From Cedecea neteri (GTDB lineage: Bacteria; Pseudomonadota; Gammaproteobacteria; Enterobacterales; Enterobacteriaceae): a DNA stretch of 64,000 bases. The translations under genes were made by a program, and so were the position numbers. The stretch's first letter is position 1; every line of letters starts with the position of its first letter. The notes under the pieces were generated by a model. The model did not search any database, was not told the origin of the DNA, and was given only the letters and a program-made list of their open reading frames with translations. Positions 14,664 to 24,836 of this stretch are shown in pieces. Location: positions 1,984,001 through 2,048,000 of the forward strand of contig NZ_CP009459.1 in NCBI RefSeq assembly GCF_000758325.1, read 5' to 3'.

Positions 14664-15839
14664 ATGCCTCTGGCGCTTCTGGCACTGACAATCAGTGCTT
14701 TCGCAATCGGTACCACCGAATTTGTGATCGTCGGGCTTGTGCCGACCATCGCTGAACAGCTCGCGATCTCCGTACCGTCGGCAGGATTGCTGGTTTCTAT
14801 TTATGCCCTGGGTGTAGCTATTGGCGCACCTGTTCTTACCGCTTTAACGGGTAAACTTCCGCGTAAACAGCTGTTGATCGGGCTTATGGCTCTCTTCACA
14901 GTGGGTAACGTCATCGCCTGGCTGTCGCCTAATTACGAGACCCTGGTTGTGGCACGTCTGCTAACCGGTCTGGCACACGGCGTGTTTTTCTCGATTGGCT
15001 CAACGATTGCGACAAGCCTTGTACCTAAAGAGAAAGCGGCTTCGGCCATTGCCATTATGTTTGGTGGCCTGACGGTAGCGCTGGTGACGGGGGTGCCATT
15101 AGGCACTTTCATCGGGCAGCATTTCGGCTGGCGTGAAACCTTCCTCGCGGTCTCGGCTATTGGCGTGATCGCCTTAATCAGCAGCATGATCCTTATCCCG
15201 AAAGATATTCCTAACCGTGCGATGGCGGGAATAAAAGAGCAATTACAGGTACTAACGCATCCGCGTCTGGTGTTGATCTATCTGGTTACCGCTCTGGGCT
15301 ACGGTGGTGTGTTCACCGCCTTCACCTTCCTTGCCCCAATGATGCAGGATCTGGCCGGATTCTCACCTTCTGCAGTTAGCTGGATCCTGCTTGGTTATGG
15401 CGTATCGGTGGCTATCGGTAACATCTGGGGAGGGAAACTGGCGGATCGTCACGGTGCGGTACCGGCTCTGAAGTTTATCTTTGCCGCTCTGGCTGCGTTA
15501 CTTCTGGTCTTCCAGTTCACCGCGCATTCACATGTTGCTGCCTTGCTGACGATTTTGGTGATGGGCGTTTTTGCTTTCGGCAATGTGCCGGGATTACAGG
15601 TTTATGTTGTCCAAAAAGCTGAGCAATACACGCCCAATGCGGTAGATGTTGCCTCCGGGCTCAACATCGCGGCATTTAACGTAGGCATTGCTCTGGGCTC
15701 CATTATTGGCGGCCAGACCGTACAGAACTTCGGCCTGGCACAAACACCGTGGATTGGCGCCGTGATTGTTGTTCTGGCACTGTTGTTAATAGGCTTAAGC
15801 GGTCGACTCGATAAGCAATCACGGGTTGCCATCAGTTAA
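14664..15839 (+). CDS. MFS efflux transporter (DHA1/AraJ-YdhP-like)
   Basis: 391-aa inner-membrane protein with about 12 TM segments and the G-T-T-E-F motif in TM1 characteristic of the AraJ/YdhP/Cml-type DHA1 drug-H+ antiporters. MFS motif A is seen as G-G-K-L-A-D-R-H-G. Divergent from the LysR gene, which likely regulates it. E. coli K-12 has no such gene between yafC and yafD, so this is an accessory insertion here. Substrate unknown. Confidence 0.85.
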   Translation: MPLALLALTISAFAIGTTEFVIVGLVPTIAEQLAISVPSAGLLVSIYALGVAIGAPVLTALTGKLPRKQLLIGLMALFTVGNVIAWLSPNYETLVVARLLTGLAHGVFFSIGSTIATSLVPKEKAASAIAIMFGGLTVALVTGVPLGTFIGQHFGWRETFLAVSAIGVIALISSMILIPKDIPNRAMAGIKEQLQVLTHPRLVLIYLVTALGYGGVFTAFTFLAPMMQDLAGFSPSAVSWILLGYGVSVAIGNIWGGKLADRHGAVPALKFIFAALAALLLVFQFTAHSHVAALLTILVMGVFAFGNVPGLQVYVVQKAEQYTPNAVDVASGLNIAAFNVGIALGSIIGGQTVQNFGLAQTPWIGAVIVVLALLLIGLSGRLDKQSRVAIS

Positions 15840-15846
15840 GTTTTAT

Positions 15847-15880
15847 CTTTCCGGAGCGTGATTGTTTACGTTCCGGAAAG
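15847..15880. repeat. inverted repeat after the MFS gene
   Basis: CTTTCCGGA...TCCGGAAAG, 9-bp arms with a 16-nt loop and no T run following. It may stabilise the mRNA end or act as a weak terminator. Confidence 0.5.
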
Positions 15881-15985
15881 GCAATGGTTTGTAATGGTCG
15901 TTGAAAGTCTGCGCTAAAGTCCCTATAACTGAAAGATAGTCTGCGAACTGCAGGCAAGTTGAGTTACTGAGGTCGTTAGCCAAAC

Positions 15986-16789
15986 GTGCACAAGAATACC
16001 TATGCCATGCGATATGTAGCCGGACAGCCAGCAGAGCGCATTCTGCCTCCTGGCTCGTTCGCGACTATCGGCCAGGCATTACCCCCCGGTGAACCTTTAC
16101 CCGGTCAGGACACCATTCGTGTTCTGGTGTGGAATATCTTTAAGCAGCAGCGGGCCGACTGGCTTTCGGTGCTGCAAACCTTCGGCAAAGACGCACACCT
16201 GATGTTGCTCCAGGAAGCGCAAACGACGCCTGAGCTGGTCAGATTTGCGACCTCCAACTATCTGGCTGCCGACCAGGTTCCTGCCTTTGTTTTACCCCAG
16301 CATCCTTCTGGCGTAATGACGCTGTCTGCAGCCCATCCGGTATATTGCTGCCCGCTGCGTGAACGCGAGCCGATCCTGCGCTTGTCTAAGTCAGCTTTGG
16401 TCACGGTTTATCCGCTGCCAGACGGGCGAATGTTGATGGTGATTAATATCCATGCCGTCAATTTTAGCCTCGGTGTTGATGTCTACAGCAAGCAGTTGGG
16501 GCCTATTGGCGACCAGATAGGGCATCACAACGGGCCGGTGATCATGGCCGGTGATTTCAATGCCTGGAGCCGCCCGCGTATGAACGCGCTTTTCCGCTTT
16601 GCCCGTGAGATGACGCTCAGGGAAGTGCGCTTTACTGACGACCACCGCCGCCGGGCGTTTGGTCGCCCTCTTGATTTCGTGTTCTATCGTGGCCTGAACG
16701 TCACCGAAGCTTCGGTGCTGGTGACCCGTGCATCAGACCATAACCCGCTACTAGTTGAATTCCGTCCCGGCAAGCCTGAGCTGAAATAA
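15986..16789 (+). CDS. yafD: YafD, endonuclease/exonuclease/phosphatase-family protein
   Basis: 267-aa EEP-fold protein close to E. coli YafD over its full length. EEP motifs are visible in L-L-Q-E-A-Q, G-D-F-N-A-W and S-D-H-N-P-L (metal and catalytic residues). The start appears to be GTG, agreeing with the family N-terminus K-N-T-Y-A-M-R-Y. Exact substrate unknown. Confidence 0.92.
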   Translation: MHKNTYAMRYVAGQPAERILPPGSFATIGQALPPGEPLPGQDTIRVLVWNIFKQQRADWLSVLQTFGKDAHLMLLQEAQTTPELVRFATSNYLAADQVPAFVLPQHPSGVMTLSAAHPVYCCPLREREPILRLSKSALVTVYPLPDGRMLMVINIHAVNFSLGVDVYSKQLGPIGDQIGHHNGPVIMAGDFNAWSRPRMNALFRFAREMTLREVRFTDDHRRRAFGRPLDFVFYRGLNVTEASVLVTRASDHNPLLVEFRPGKPELK

Positions 16790-16796
16790 GGTTCGT

Positions 16797-16830
16797 CAGG
16801 TCTGCCGTTGGGCAGACCTGTGCGCTGCCC
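16797..16830 (+). terminator. terminator-like hairpin after yafD
   Basis: Perfect stem CAGGTCTGCC-gttg-GGCAGACCTG followed within about 10 nt by a T5 run, between yafD and yafE. Confidence 0.6.
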
Positions 16831-16860
16831 TTTTTCTCACTTAACCGCAAGGACATAACG

Positions 16861-17628
16861 ATGACAACGCAATCCCATCACGACAAAGTTGGCCAGCAGT
16901 TTGGATCTCAGGCCAGCGCCTATTTGGCCAGTACGGTTCATGCTTCCGGGCGCGATCTGGAGCGGCTTAGCGCCAGACTGAATGACTTCCCTCATGCCAC
17001 GCTCCTGGACATGGGATGTGGGGCAGGGCACGCCAGCTTTATTGCCGCGGCTAAAGTGAAATCGGTGGTGGCTTATGATCTGTCCGAACAGATGCTGGCG
17101 GTCGTTGCTGAGGCGGCAACAACGCGCGGAATAGCGAATATCGCGACGCGTCAGGGATATGCGGAATCATTGCCGTTTGACGACGGTACTTTTGATGTGG
17201 TGATTAGTCGCTACTCGGCACATCACTGGCACGATGTCGGCCAGGCGCTGCGTGAAGTAAAACGCGTGCTTAAGCCCGGTGGTATTGCTATCTTCATGGA
17301 TGTGACCTCGCCAGGCCATCCGGTGAAGGATATCTGGCTGCAAACGGTCGAGGCGCTGCGTGATACCTCGCATGTGCGTAATTATTCCAGCGGAGAGTGG
17401 CTTAGCCTGTTCAATGATGCGGGCCTGGTCACGCACAGCGTGTTGTGCGACAGGTTGAATCTGGAGTTCACCAGCTGGATCGCCAGAATGCGCACGCCGA
17501 TAGTGTTATCTGACGCAATCCGCGCTTATCAAAAAAGTGCCTCGGACGAGGTGAAACAATACTTTGAATTGCAGCGTGACGGCTCGTTCACCAGCGATAT
17601 CATCATGCTGGAAGCGCGAAAGGTATGA
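16861..17628 (+). CDS. yafE: YafE SAM-dependent methyltransferase (full length)
   Basis: 255-aa class I methyltransferase of the UbiE/Methyltransf_11 type. Motif I is L-L-D-M-G-C-G-A-G-H and motif II is V-V-A-Y-D-L-S-E-Q-M. AAGGAC is close before the ATG. The E. coli K-12 protein is about 50 residues shorter at the N-terminus, so this looks like the ancestral full-length form. Substrate unknown. Confidence 0.88.
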   Translation: MTTQSHHDKVGQQFGSQASAYLASTVHASGRDLERLSARLNDFPHATLLDMGCGAGHASFIAAAKVKSVVAYDLSEQMLAVVAEAATTRGIANIATRQGYAESLPFDDGTFDVVISRYSAHHWHDVGQALREVKRVLKPGGIAIFMDVTSPGHPVKDIWLQTVEALRDTSHVRNYSSGEWLSLFNDAGLVTHSVLCDRLNLEFTSWIARMRTPIVLSDAIRAYQKSASDEVKQYFELQRDGSFTSDIIMLEARKV

Positions 17629-17637
17629 CGTAAAAAG

Positions 17638-17663
17638 AAAAGGCACCGTAAGGTGCCTTTTTT
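17638..17663. terminator. bidirectional terminator yafE/mltD
   Basis: AAAGGCACC-gta-GGTGCCTTTTTT between convergent yafE and mltD. Confidence 0.8.
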
Positions 17664-17673
17664 GTTCTGGCTA

Positions 17674-19044
17674 TCAGGTATCCGGAGAGTTGTTGCCGCT
17701 GACAAACAGCGTCAAACGGTCACCCGGTTTCAGGTCATCGGTACCATTGTTCCAGCGCATCACATCTTTGATGTTCACGCCGTGACGTTTAGCAATACTC
17801 GACAACGAGTCGCCTTTGCGCACCTGATAAGTGATGCTGCTGTTATCGGCCAGCTGCGTTGCACCACCTTTCACGCTGAGCGTCTGCCCAACTTTAAGGT
17901 GCGCACCACGCAGGTTATTCCAGCTCTGCAAATCCTTAGTATTCACACCGAGGCGTGAAGCAATGCTGGACAGAGTATCCCCTGAACGCACTTTATAGGA
18001 TTTGTTGCCACCCGCGTTGAGGCGGTTATCCGCCACCAGCGTTGGCTGTAAAGCATCGATTTCCCCAGAAGCCAGAGAGGCTTTCAGTTGCTCGGCATGC
18101 TTTTTCGGCACCATCACATAGCGCTGATTTTTCCCAACGGTGGTGCTTTTCACGCCTGCATTGAAGGTCTTCAGGTTGGTGAGCGACATGCCAGCCATTT
18201 CGGCGACCTGCGTTAACTCAACCGGATTGCTTACTTCAACACGCGCCAGCGCGCGGCTTTCATCCGTTGTCGGCAGACGTACGCCGTACTTCTGACTGTT
18301 TTTGAGTATGTCACTCAACGCCAGCATTTTCGGTACGTAGATCTTTGTTTCACGTGGCAATGCCAGCGACCAGAAATCGGTAGGTTTACCCCGCGATTTG
18401 TTCGCTTTAATGGCGTTCAACACGCGGCCTTCACCGCTGTTATACGCCGCCACGGTCAACAACCAGTCGCCGTCAAACATCTTGTTCAAACGCTGCATCA
18501 TATCCAGTGCTGCGGTGGTGGAAGCCACTACATCACGGCGTGCATCGTACGCTTTGGTCTGCTTCAGACCATAATTGCGCCCCGTACTTGGGATAATCTG
18601 CCAAATGCCTGCGGCATTCGCGCTAGACGTCGCGTGGGGGTCAAAAGCGCTCTCCACTATGGGTAGTAGTACTAGTTCCATTGGCATGTTGCGTTTCTTA
18701 ACTTGCCCGGCAATCCAGTACATATACGGCTCTGCCCGTAATGTTACATCGTGGAGATAGCTCTTATTACTCAGGTACTTCTGTTTCTGTTCGCGGATAC
18801 GGACGTTTTCCGGTATCCCCATCTTTAGCTCGTTGCCGATGAAGTTCCACAGGTTTTGATCTTGCGCGAGGAAGGTTCCATCATCCATCCATCGCGCGGA
18901 GGTCGCTCGACCCGTGTACTTTCCTGCTTCACCTTGACCAGCTGCAGACAGACTCTGTGCGTGCTGTTGAATGTTGGCATCATGCTTTGACGCCTGGCAC
19001 CCGACAAGCAAGACAGAGGCGAGTAGTATCGCTTTTGCCTTCAT
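17674..19044 (-). CDS. mltD: Membrane-bound lytic murein transglycosylase D
   Basis: 456-aa lipoprotein (lipobox L-V-G-C16). It carries an SLT domain (about 110-230) with the catalytic Glu in V-E-S-A-F-D-P-H-A, and two C-terminal LysM repeats beginning Y-K-V-R-S-G-D-T-L and Y-Q-V-R-K-G-D-S-L. It cleaves peptidoglycan glycan strands to 1,6-anhydro products at the outer membrane. Divergent neighbours match E. coli. Confidence 0.96.
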   Translation of the reverse strand: MKAKAILLASVLLVGCQASKHDANIQQHAQSLSAAGQGEAGKYTGRATSARWMDDGTFLAQDQNLWNFIGNELKMGIPENVRIREQKQKYLSNKSYLHDVTLRAEPYMYWIAGQVKKRNMPMELVLLPIVESAFDPHATSSANAAGIWQIIPSTGRNYGLKQTKAYDARRDVVASTTAALDMMQRLNKMFDGDWLLTVAAYNSGEGRVLNAIKANKSRGKPTDFWSLALPRETKIYVPKMLALSDILKNSQKYGVRLPTTDESRALARVEVSNPVELTQVAEMAGMSLTNLKTFNAGVKSTTVGKNQRYVMVPKKHAEQLKASLASGEIDALQPTLVADNRLNAGGNKSYKVRSGDTLSSIASRLGVNTKDLQSWNNLRGAHLKVGQTLSVKGGATQLADNSSITYQVRKGDSLSSIAKRHGVNIKDVMRWNNGTDDLKPGDRLTLFVSGNNSPDT

Positions 19045-19114
19045 GTGTGTGTCAATGGTTGCTTAAAAGACGAGCGATGATACCGTCGCCTTTTCGACAA
19101 CACAACCAGAATAT

Positions 19115-19870
19115 TCAGAAGCTGTCCTTCTTTGTCCTTAACCAGGCGAATATCTCGTGGGGTTGTTGCAAGTTTGTTTCTTTTTTTATTTCTTCTTTTA
19201 AAACAGCATCTTCAGTGCGTAAAAAAATATTTATTTCACGTTCAGTTTGCAGGGAAGACGGCAAGGTTGAATGATTTTTTGCGCGTAACTCCTTAACTTT
19301 TCGATAGTATCCTCCTAAATGCTCATCATGGGGCAGAATACTTAAGGCGAACTTTATGTTCGATTCCGTATACTCATGTGCGCAACAAATCAGAGTGTCA
19401 GCGGGGAGTTCATTAAGCTTTTGAAATGAATTGAACATTTGAGCTGCTGTGCCTTCAAAAAGCCTTCCGCAGCCGCCTGAAAACATTGTGTCGCCGCAAA
19501 ATAGATAAGGAAAACTAAAAAGCGAGATATGTCCTAAAGTGTGACCAGGTGTTGCTATCACGCGAAATTCACGCCCAAGCAGACTAAACTTGTCCCCTTC
19601 GCCCACGATCTGAGTGACGCCTTTCTGCTGGGTTTCCTCCGGGCCGTAGACCTCAATCTTCGGATACTTGTCCTTTAATTGCTGAACGCCGCCCACGTGA
19701 TCGGCATGATGATGGGTCAGCAGAATGGCCTCTGGCTGCCAGCTGTTTTCCTCTATAGCCTTCAAGACCGGTGTGGCGTCGCCTGGGTCAACGATCACAC
19801 ATTTTCCCTGCTCGTTATTAAGCACCCAGATGTAGTTATCCTGGAAGGCGCGAATACTGTTAAGATTCAT
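19115..19870 (-). CDS. gloB: Hydroxyacylglutathione hydrolase (glyoxalase II)
   Basis: 251-aa metallo-beta-lactamase-fold enzyme with the Zn motif T-H-H-H-A-D-H. It hydrolyses S-lactoylglutathione to D-lactate and glutathione in methylglyoxal detoxification. Length matches E. coli GloB. Divergent from yafS. Confidence 0.95.
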   Translation of the reverse strand: MNLNSIRAFQDNYIWVLNNEQGKCVIVDPGDATPVLKAIEENSWQPEAILLTHHHADHVGGVQQLKDKYPKIEVYGPEETQQKGVTQIVGEGDKFSLLGREFRVIATPGHTLGHISLFSFPYLFCGDTMFSGGCGRLFEGTAAQMFNSFQKLNELPADTLICCAHEYTESNIKFALSILPHDEHLGGYYRKVKELRAKNHSTLPSSLQTEREINIFLRTEDAVLKEEIKKETNLQQPHEIFAWLRTKKDSF

Positions 19871-19905
19871 AGTTCAACCTCTCTATGGCCATTAAGAAGG
19901 TAGTG

Positions 19906-20670
19906 ATGAAACCGGCAAGGATACCTGAGATTATCACTTCCCCCCATCATTGGGCTCAGCTGCGATGGGGAGAACACTATCGGAACGCGCTCGAAGAGCA
20001 GCTCCGCCCGTGGCTGGCGAAAATGTTCGGCTTTCATTTATTGAAAATCGGCAACCTGAGTGCGGAAGTGAACACCGAAGCCTGCGCGATTTCTCATCAG
20101 GTTAATGTGGCCCTGCAGGGCGAGCATCTACAGGTTAACGCCGACCCTCTACACTTGCCGTTTGCGGCGAAGTCGGTGGACGCCTGCCTGTTGGCCCACA
20201 CCTTGCCCTGGTGTCCGGATCCCCACCGCCTGCTGCGAGAAGTGGATCGTGTTCTGATCGACGATGGCTGGATCGTGCTCAGCAGTTTCAATCCCATTAG
20301 TTTGCTGGGGCTGGGCAAAATGGTCCCGTTCTTGCGTAAGCGCGTGCCTTATAATAGTCGAATGTTTACCCCCATGAGGCAACAAGACTGGCTGTCGTTA
20401 CTGAATTTTGAAGTGATGTACCGGCGCAGCTTTCAGGTCCTGCCCTGGCATAAGCAAGGGGGACGTTTGCTGAGTACTCATTTGCCGGCGCTGGGCTGTA
20501 TGCACGTTATCGTGGCGCGTAAACGGACCTTGCCGCTGACGCTGAACCCAATGAAAAGCCGCAAAGCGAAAAATCAGATTCGCTCGGCGGTAGGGGCGAC
20601 GCGGCAGTATCGTGAAGCCGTTGCTAAGGTGCCGCCGCGTCCGGCTGATAACCCACATCCTCATGAGTAG
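19906..20670 (+). CDS. yafS: YafS methyltransferase-domain protein
   Basis: 254-aa protein with a Methyltransf_11-like core (L-P-F-A-A-K-S-V-D and L-A-H-T-L-P-W). I start at M-K-P-A-R-I-P, which matches E. coli YafS, rather than seven codons upstream. The 3' end runs 47 nt into the convergent rnhA gene. Substrate unknown. Confidence 0.85.
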   Translation: MKPARIPEIITSPHHWAQLRWGEHYRNALEEQLRPWLAKMFGFHLLKIGNLSAEVNTEACAISHQVNVALQGEHLQVNADPLHLPFAAKSVDACLLAHTLPWCPDPHRLLREVDRVLIDDGWIVLSSFNPISLLGLGKMVPFLRKRVPYNSRMFTPMRQQDWLSLLNFEVMYRRSFQVLPWHKQGGRLLSTHLPALGCMHVIVARKRTLPLTLNPMKSRKAKNQIRSAVGATRQYREAVAKVPPRPADNPHPHE

Positions 20671-21100
20671 GGCGAGAGGCCGCGTTGCGTGCCAGCTCGT
20701 CACATCGCTCATTTTCCGGGTGGCCCGCATGCCCTTTGACCCATTCCCACTTAATCTGATGGTGGCTTAAGGCGGCATCCAGGCGCTTCCATAAATCGAC
20801 GTTTTTCACCGGCTTTTTATCCGCCGTCTTCCAGCCACGTTTCTTCCAGTTGTGGATCCACTGGGTAATGCCCTGGCGGACGTACTGGCTGTCGGTGCTG
20901 AGGACCACATCGCAGGGTTCGATCAGCGCCTCAAGCGCGACGATAGCGGCCATCATCTCCATGCGGTTATTGGTGGTGAGACGAAACCCTTCGCTGAAGA
21001 TTTTCTCGTGCTGCTTGTACCGCAAAATTGCCCCGAAGCCGCCCGGCCCTGGATTCCCAAGGCAGGAGCCATCGGTGAAAACTTCTACCTGTTTACGCAT
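20624..21100 (-). CDS. rnhA: Ribonuclease HI
   Basis: 158-aa RNase HI that cleaves RNA in RNA:DNA hybrids. The carboxylate residues are visible in F-T-D-G-S-C, N-R-M-E-M, S-T-D-S-Q-Y and R-C-D-E-L. The start M-R-K-Q-V-E-V is within the long open frame and matches the family. Divergent from dnaQ with a 66-nt shared promoter region, the classic rnhA/dnaQ arrangement. Confidence 0.97.
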   Translation of the reverse strand: MRKQVEVFTDGSCLGNPGPGGFGAILRYKQHEKIFSEGFRLTTNNRMEMMAAIVALEALIEPCDVVLSTDSQYVRQGITQWIHNWKKRGWKTADKKPVKNVDLWKRLDAALSHHQIKWEWVKGHAGHPENERCDELARNAASRPTHEDVGYQPDAAAP

Positions 21101-21166
21101 CTCTGGTAGACTTCCTGTGATGAAAACGTCAAGTCTGACACAAACGAGCGCGATGAGCACAGCTAT

Positions 21167-21898
21167 ATGATTTCTACTCCCACCAGACAAATAGTCCTCG
21201 ATACCGAAACCACCGGTATGAACCAGATCGGTGCTCATTATGAGGGGCATCGCATTATCGAGATCGGTGCGGTTGAAGTGATTAACCGCCGCCTGACGGG
21301 CAACAACTTCCACGTCTACCTCAAGCCCGACCGGCTGGTGGACCCTGAAGCCTTTGGCGTTCACGGTATTGCGGACGAGTTTCTGGCGGATAAGCCGACG
21401 TTCGATCAGGTTGCAGACTCGTTCCTCGACTATATTCGCGGTGCCGAGTTGGTCATTCATAACGCCTCGTTTGATATCGGCTTTATGGACTACGAGTTCA
21501 GCAAGCTGCGGCGCGACATTCCTAAAACGGATACCTTCTGCAAGGTCACCGACAGCCTGGCAATGGCCCGTAAGATGTTCCCGGGCAAGCGAAACAGCCT
21601 CGATGCGCTCTGCTCTCGCTATGAAATAGACAACAGCAAACGTACGCTGCACGGCGCATTGCTTGATGCCCAAATCCTGGCCGACGTTTATCTGATGATG
21701 ACCGGCGGGCAAACGTCACTCAAATTCTCTATGGAAGGTGATGTGCAACAGCAGCAGGGCAGCGGTGGTATTCAGCGCGTGGTACGTCGTGCATCAGGCA
21801 TGCGGGTGATCCACGCCAGTGATGAAGAGCTGGTGGCCCATGAATCGCGCCTTGATTTGGTGCAGAAGAAAGGCGGCAGCTGTCTCTGGCGCAGCTAA
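21167..21898 (+). CDS. dnaQ: DNA polymerase III epsilon subunit (3'-5' proofreading exonuclease)
   Basis: 243-aa DEDDh exonuclease. Exo I is L-D12-T-E14-T-T-G, Exo II is H-N-A-S-F-D, and the Exo III region is [10 protein letters not shown]-rich linker (Q-Q-Q-Q) leads to the C-terminal alpha-binding segment ending K-K-G-G-S-C-L-W-R. Same length as E. coli epsilon. Confidence 0.97.
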   Translation: MISTPTRQIVLDTETTGMNQIGAHYEGHRIIEIGAVEVINRRLTGNNFHVYLKPDRLVDPEAFGVHGIADEFLADKPTFDQVADSFLDYIRGAELVIHNASFDIGFMDYEFSKLRRDIPKTDTFCKVTDSLAMARKMFPGKRNSLDALCSRYEIDNSKRTLHGALLDAQILADVYLMMTGGQTSLKFSMEGDVQQQQGSGGIQRVVRRASGMRVIHASDEELVAHESRLDLVQKKGGSCLWRS

Positions 21899-22032
21899 AA
21901 ATAGCCCAAATGAGTTAAAAATCGCCACTCAGGTGATTTTTGCGGCAAACGGTTAATTTTATGATAAAAAGCGTTGACGGTTATCGGGGCAATCCGTAAT
22001 ATCCGCTTCGTTCCCGACGGGGAACAAAACGC

Positions 22033-22109
22033 GGAGCGGTAGTTCAGTCGGTTAGAATACCTGCCTGTCACGCAGGGGGTCGCGGGTTCGAGTCCCGTCC
22101 GTTCCGCCA
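22033..22109 (+). tRNA. aspV: tRNA-Asp (anticodon GTC), second copy
   Basis: 77-nt tRNA reading base for base like 12592-12668. It sits downstream of dnaQ, the position of aspV in E. coli. The hpx accessory block begins about 110 nt further on. Confidence 0.96.
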
Positions 22110-22117
22110 CAATTCAG

Positions 22118-22147
22118 AAGGCCTGAGTCAGCAATGACTCAGGCCTT
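22118..22147 (+). terminator. terminator after tRNA-Asp
   Basis: Perfect stem AAGGCCTGAGTCA-gcaa-TGACTCAGGCCTT. The T run is weak. Confidence 0.65.
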
Positions 22148-22221
22148 CGTCGTTTCTGCCTTTCGTAAAAATTTATCTAACCCCCGCGCCGCAATCGCGC
22201 GAGGGCTGGCTGAAACCACCT

Positions 22222-23145
22222 CTAGTGCCTGCTGGCTAACGCCACGCCGATCAAAATGGTCGCAATCCCGATGATATGGAAAAGATGCAGCGTTTCGCCG
22301 AGAAACACCAGCGACAGCACCACGCCAAAGACTGGGATCAGGTGAATGCTAAGCCCGGCGCGCGCGGCACCGACGGCTTCCACGCAACGTCCATAAAGTA
22401 GGTAGGAAACAAATGAGGGGAACGCGCCGAGGAACACGACCGCTGAAATCGTCATGGTATTCCAGTGCGGCACAGCGCCGGTGCTCATTTCATGCAGCCA
22501 CAGCGGCAGCGTCACCACCAGCGCGATAGCCACCTGAACGCCCAGCAGCCCCATGCGGCTAATATCGGAAGGGATTTTTCGGATCCACAGCGTATACAGC
22601 GCAAAACAGGCCATGGCCGCCAGCAGCATCAGGTCCCCAGATGAAAATGCCATCTGCAGCAGCCCGTGAATATCGCCCTTAAAGATAATAAACAGCACGC
22701 CACAGCAGGAAATTGCCAGGCCTACCACCTGCTTGACGCTGAGCTTGTGCCCAAAAAACAGCGCGCCAAACAGCATAATCAGCACCGGTATACAGGAGTT
22801 AAGCAACAGCGCGTTGGTACTTGAAGTGTGATGCAGACCGATATACACCAGCAGGCTAAAGCAGACGATACCCGTCACCGACACGGCGACAATCCAGCCC
22901 AGATATTCCCGGTAACGGCGGAAGTCTCTTTTTATATATGGCAGCGCAAAAGGCAGAATCACAATCAGCGCCACCAGCCAGCGCATAAAGGTAAGTCCCA
23001 CCGGGGGAATATCGTTGCGAACGGCTTTGCCGACGATGTAATTGCACGCCCAAAGCAGCGGTGGGATGGTGAACAGAAGCAAAACATACCAGGCCGATGG
23101 CTTATGGGGGGCAGCCTCAGTGGCCGACTTCTTACTGCTGAGCAA
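22222..23145 (-). CDS. EamA/DMT-family transporter
   Basis: About 307-aa inner-membrane protein with roughly ten TM segments and two EamA repeats (L-W-A-C-N-Y-I-V-G-K and the C-terminal A-G-L-S-I-H-L-I-P-V-F-G-V half). I favour the TTG start at 23145 because AAGGAGAG lies 6 nt upstream. A longer frame upstream would place a terminator-like hairpin inside the gene. Same strand as hpxC but separated by 147 nt and that hairpin. Substrate unknown. Confidence 0.8.
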   Translation of the reverse strand: MLSSKKSATEAAPHKPSAWYVLLLFTIPPLLWACNYIVGKAVRNDIPPVGLTFMRWLVALIVILPFALPYIKRDFRRYREYLGWIVAVSVTGIVCFSLLVYIGLHHTSSTNALLLNSCIPVLIMLFGALFFGHKLSVKQVVGLAISCCGVLFIIFKGDIHGLLQMAFSSGDLMLLAAMACFALYTLWIRKIPSDISRMGLLGVQVAIALVVTLPLWLHEMSTGAVPHWNTMTISAVVFLGAFPSFVSYLLYGRCVEAVGAARAGLSIHLIPVFGVVLSLVFLGETLHLFHIIGIATILIGVALASRH

Positions 23146-23260
23146 GGGACTCTCCTTTGACACGGGATTTTGCTGGAAAGGGCGAAGGGAGAATATATTA
23201 CTCGCTGTCGGGCCAGCCGTCGTCGTGGAGAAGAAAAAGAGTATGTCTGGAAATGAAAAA

Positions 23261-23284
23261 GCCTGAACCCTTTCGGGCCCAGGC
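23261..23284 (-). terminator. hairpin between hpxC and the EamA gene
   Basis: GCCTG-aa-CCC-tttc-GGG-cc-CAGGC inverted repeat followed on the minus strand by a T-rich tract. Confidence 0.5.
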
Positions 23285-23292
23285 ATCAAGGT

Positions 23293-24786
23293 TTACTCTT
23301 TGGAGGTAGCGACGCGGCCAGCAAACCCGGCAGCAACGCTGACTTTTTCACTACGCGCCAGCCAGCGGTAGCAGCTCAGGCCGAGGAACACGCCGATAAA
23401 CCAGCTGAAGTTGGCGACTTCATGCAGCGAAGGAATAAAGCTGATGGTCAGGCAGACGGCAACCGAAGGCACCAGGGCGATGATCGCTTTCGGGTTGAAG
23501 CCGTTGCTGTACCAGTAGCGGCCTTTCGGCGTGTCGTTAAACAGATCGTCGACGTGAATTTTACCGCCTTTCACCAGGTAGAAGTCCGCCAGCAGGATGC
23601 CGAACAGTGGCCCAATGAACGAGCCCAGCACATCCAGCGTGTAGTGGATCAGCTCCGGGGACTGGAACAGGTTCCACGGCGTCAGCAGGACAGAACCCAC
23701 CGCGGCGATCATCCCGCCTGCACGGAAGCTAATCTTCTGCGGTGAGCAGTTAGAGAAGTCGAACGCCGGAGAAACAAAGTTAGCCACGATATTGATCCCG
23801 ATAGTCGCGGTGATCATCGTCAGCAGGCCAATCGCCATCGCGAGGCTGTTACCGATATGGCTCACGGTCTCGATCGGGTCGGTGATCATCTTGCCGAACA
23901 GCGACTGAGTACCGGACACAATCACCACGGTCACAATCGAGAACAACAGGAAGTTAAACGGCAGGCCCCAGCGGTTGCCGCGACGGATCTCATTCATGCT
24001 TTTACCGTAGCGAGAGAAGTCGCCGAAGTTCAGCAGCGGGCCGGAGAAGTACGACACAACCAGCGCGGTGGCGGTGATCATCTGCCACACCTGCTCGCCG
24101 GAGCTAAGCTGTTTGCTGGCTAAGGTAAAGGAGATGCCATCGAAACCGGTCTGATACAGGATCCAGCCTGCCAGCGCCATCATCACGATGTATACGGCAG
24201 GGCCCGCAATATCAATAAAGCGCTTAATCGCGTTCATCCCGTGCCAGAACACCATCGCCTGCAGCACCCACATAATACCGAAGCAGATCCAGCCGAGCTG
24301 AGACAGGCCGAGGAAGCTCACGCCCGTCATTGGCGCCAGCGTGGGCCAGAACTTCAGCAGCACCAGCATTAATGCGTTAGCGGCCAGGTAAGTTTGTATC
24401 CCGTACCAGGCGAAGGCGATAAGCCCGCGGATCACCGCCGGAATATTAGCCCCGAAGACGCCGAAAGCCTGGCGGCAAATCACCGCGTAAGGCACGCCCG
24501 CCATCTGGCTGGGTTTAGCGACCAGGTTGGCACAAAATTGCACGATGCAAATCCCTGCCAGCAGGCAAATCAGCACCTGCCAGCTGGCAAGCCCGAGCGT
24601 AAAGAAGCTGGCTGCTACTACATAGCCGCCCATGCTGTGTACATCCGACATCCAAAACGAAAAAATATTATACCAGGACCAAGTCTGGTGGCGGGTTGGG
24701 GCCAGGTCATCGTTGCACAGGCGCGGGCTGTAGCCGGCGTTGGCACTCTCTTTCATGGCTGTTGCGTTGTTCTCTATACCTGGCAT
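23293..24786 (-). CDS. hpxC: HpxC allantoin permease (NCS1 family)
   Basis: 497-aa NCS1 nucleobase/allantoin transporter with about 12 TM segments. N-terminal features N-D-D-L-A-P-T-x-x-x-x-W and W-Y-N-I-F-S-F-W-M-S are typical of allantoin and hydantoin permeases. ATG at 24786 chosen because TAGGAG precedes it by 8 nt. Divergent from hpxS, with shared candidate operators. The role as allantoin importer is inferred from the enzyme cluster and Klebsiella hpxC. Confidence 0.88.
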   Translation of the reverse strand: MPGIENNATAMKESANAGYSPRLCNDDLAPTRHQTWSWYNIFSFWMSDVHSMGGYVVAASFFTLGLASWQVLICLLAGICIVQFCANLVAKPSQMAGVPYAVICRQAFGVFGANIPAVIRGLIAFAWYGIQTYLAANALMLVLLKFWPTLAPMTGVSFLGLSQLGWICFGIMWVLQAMVFWHGMNAIKRFIDIAGPAVYIVMMALAGWILYQTGFDGISFTLASKQLSSGEQVWQMITATALVVSYFSGPLLNFGDFSRYGKSMNEIRRGNRWGLPFNFLLFSIVTVVIVSGTQSLFGKMITDPIETVSHIGNSLAMAIGLLTMITATIGINIVANFVSPAFDFSNCSPQKISFRAGGMIAAVGSVLLTPWNLFQSPELIHYTLDVLGSFIGPLFGILLADFYLVKGGKIHVDDLFNDTPKGRYWYSNGFNPKAIIALVPSVAVCLTISFIPSLHEVANFSWFIGVFLGLSCYRWLARSEKVSVAAGFAGRVATSKE

Positions 24787-24836
24787 GGGATCTGCTCCTA
24801 TAAAAACAGAAGATGGATTACGTCTGCCATAGGTAT

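Noticed and set aside
21101..21712. N-terminal extension of rnhA by about 200 codons
   Set aside because: The extension is antisense to dnaQ, and RNase HI starts at M-R-K-Q-V-E-V at 21100.
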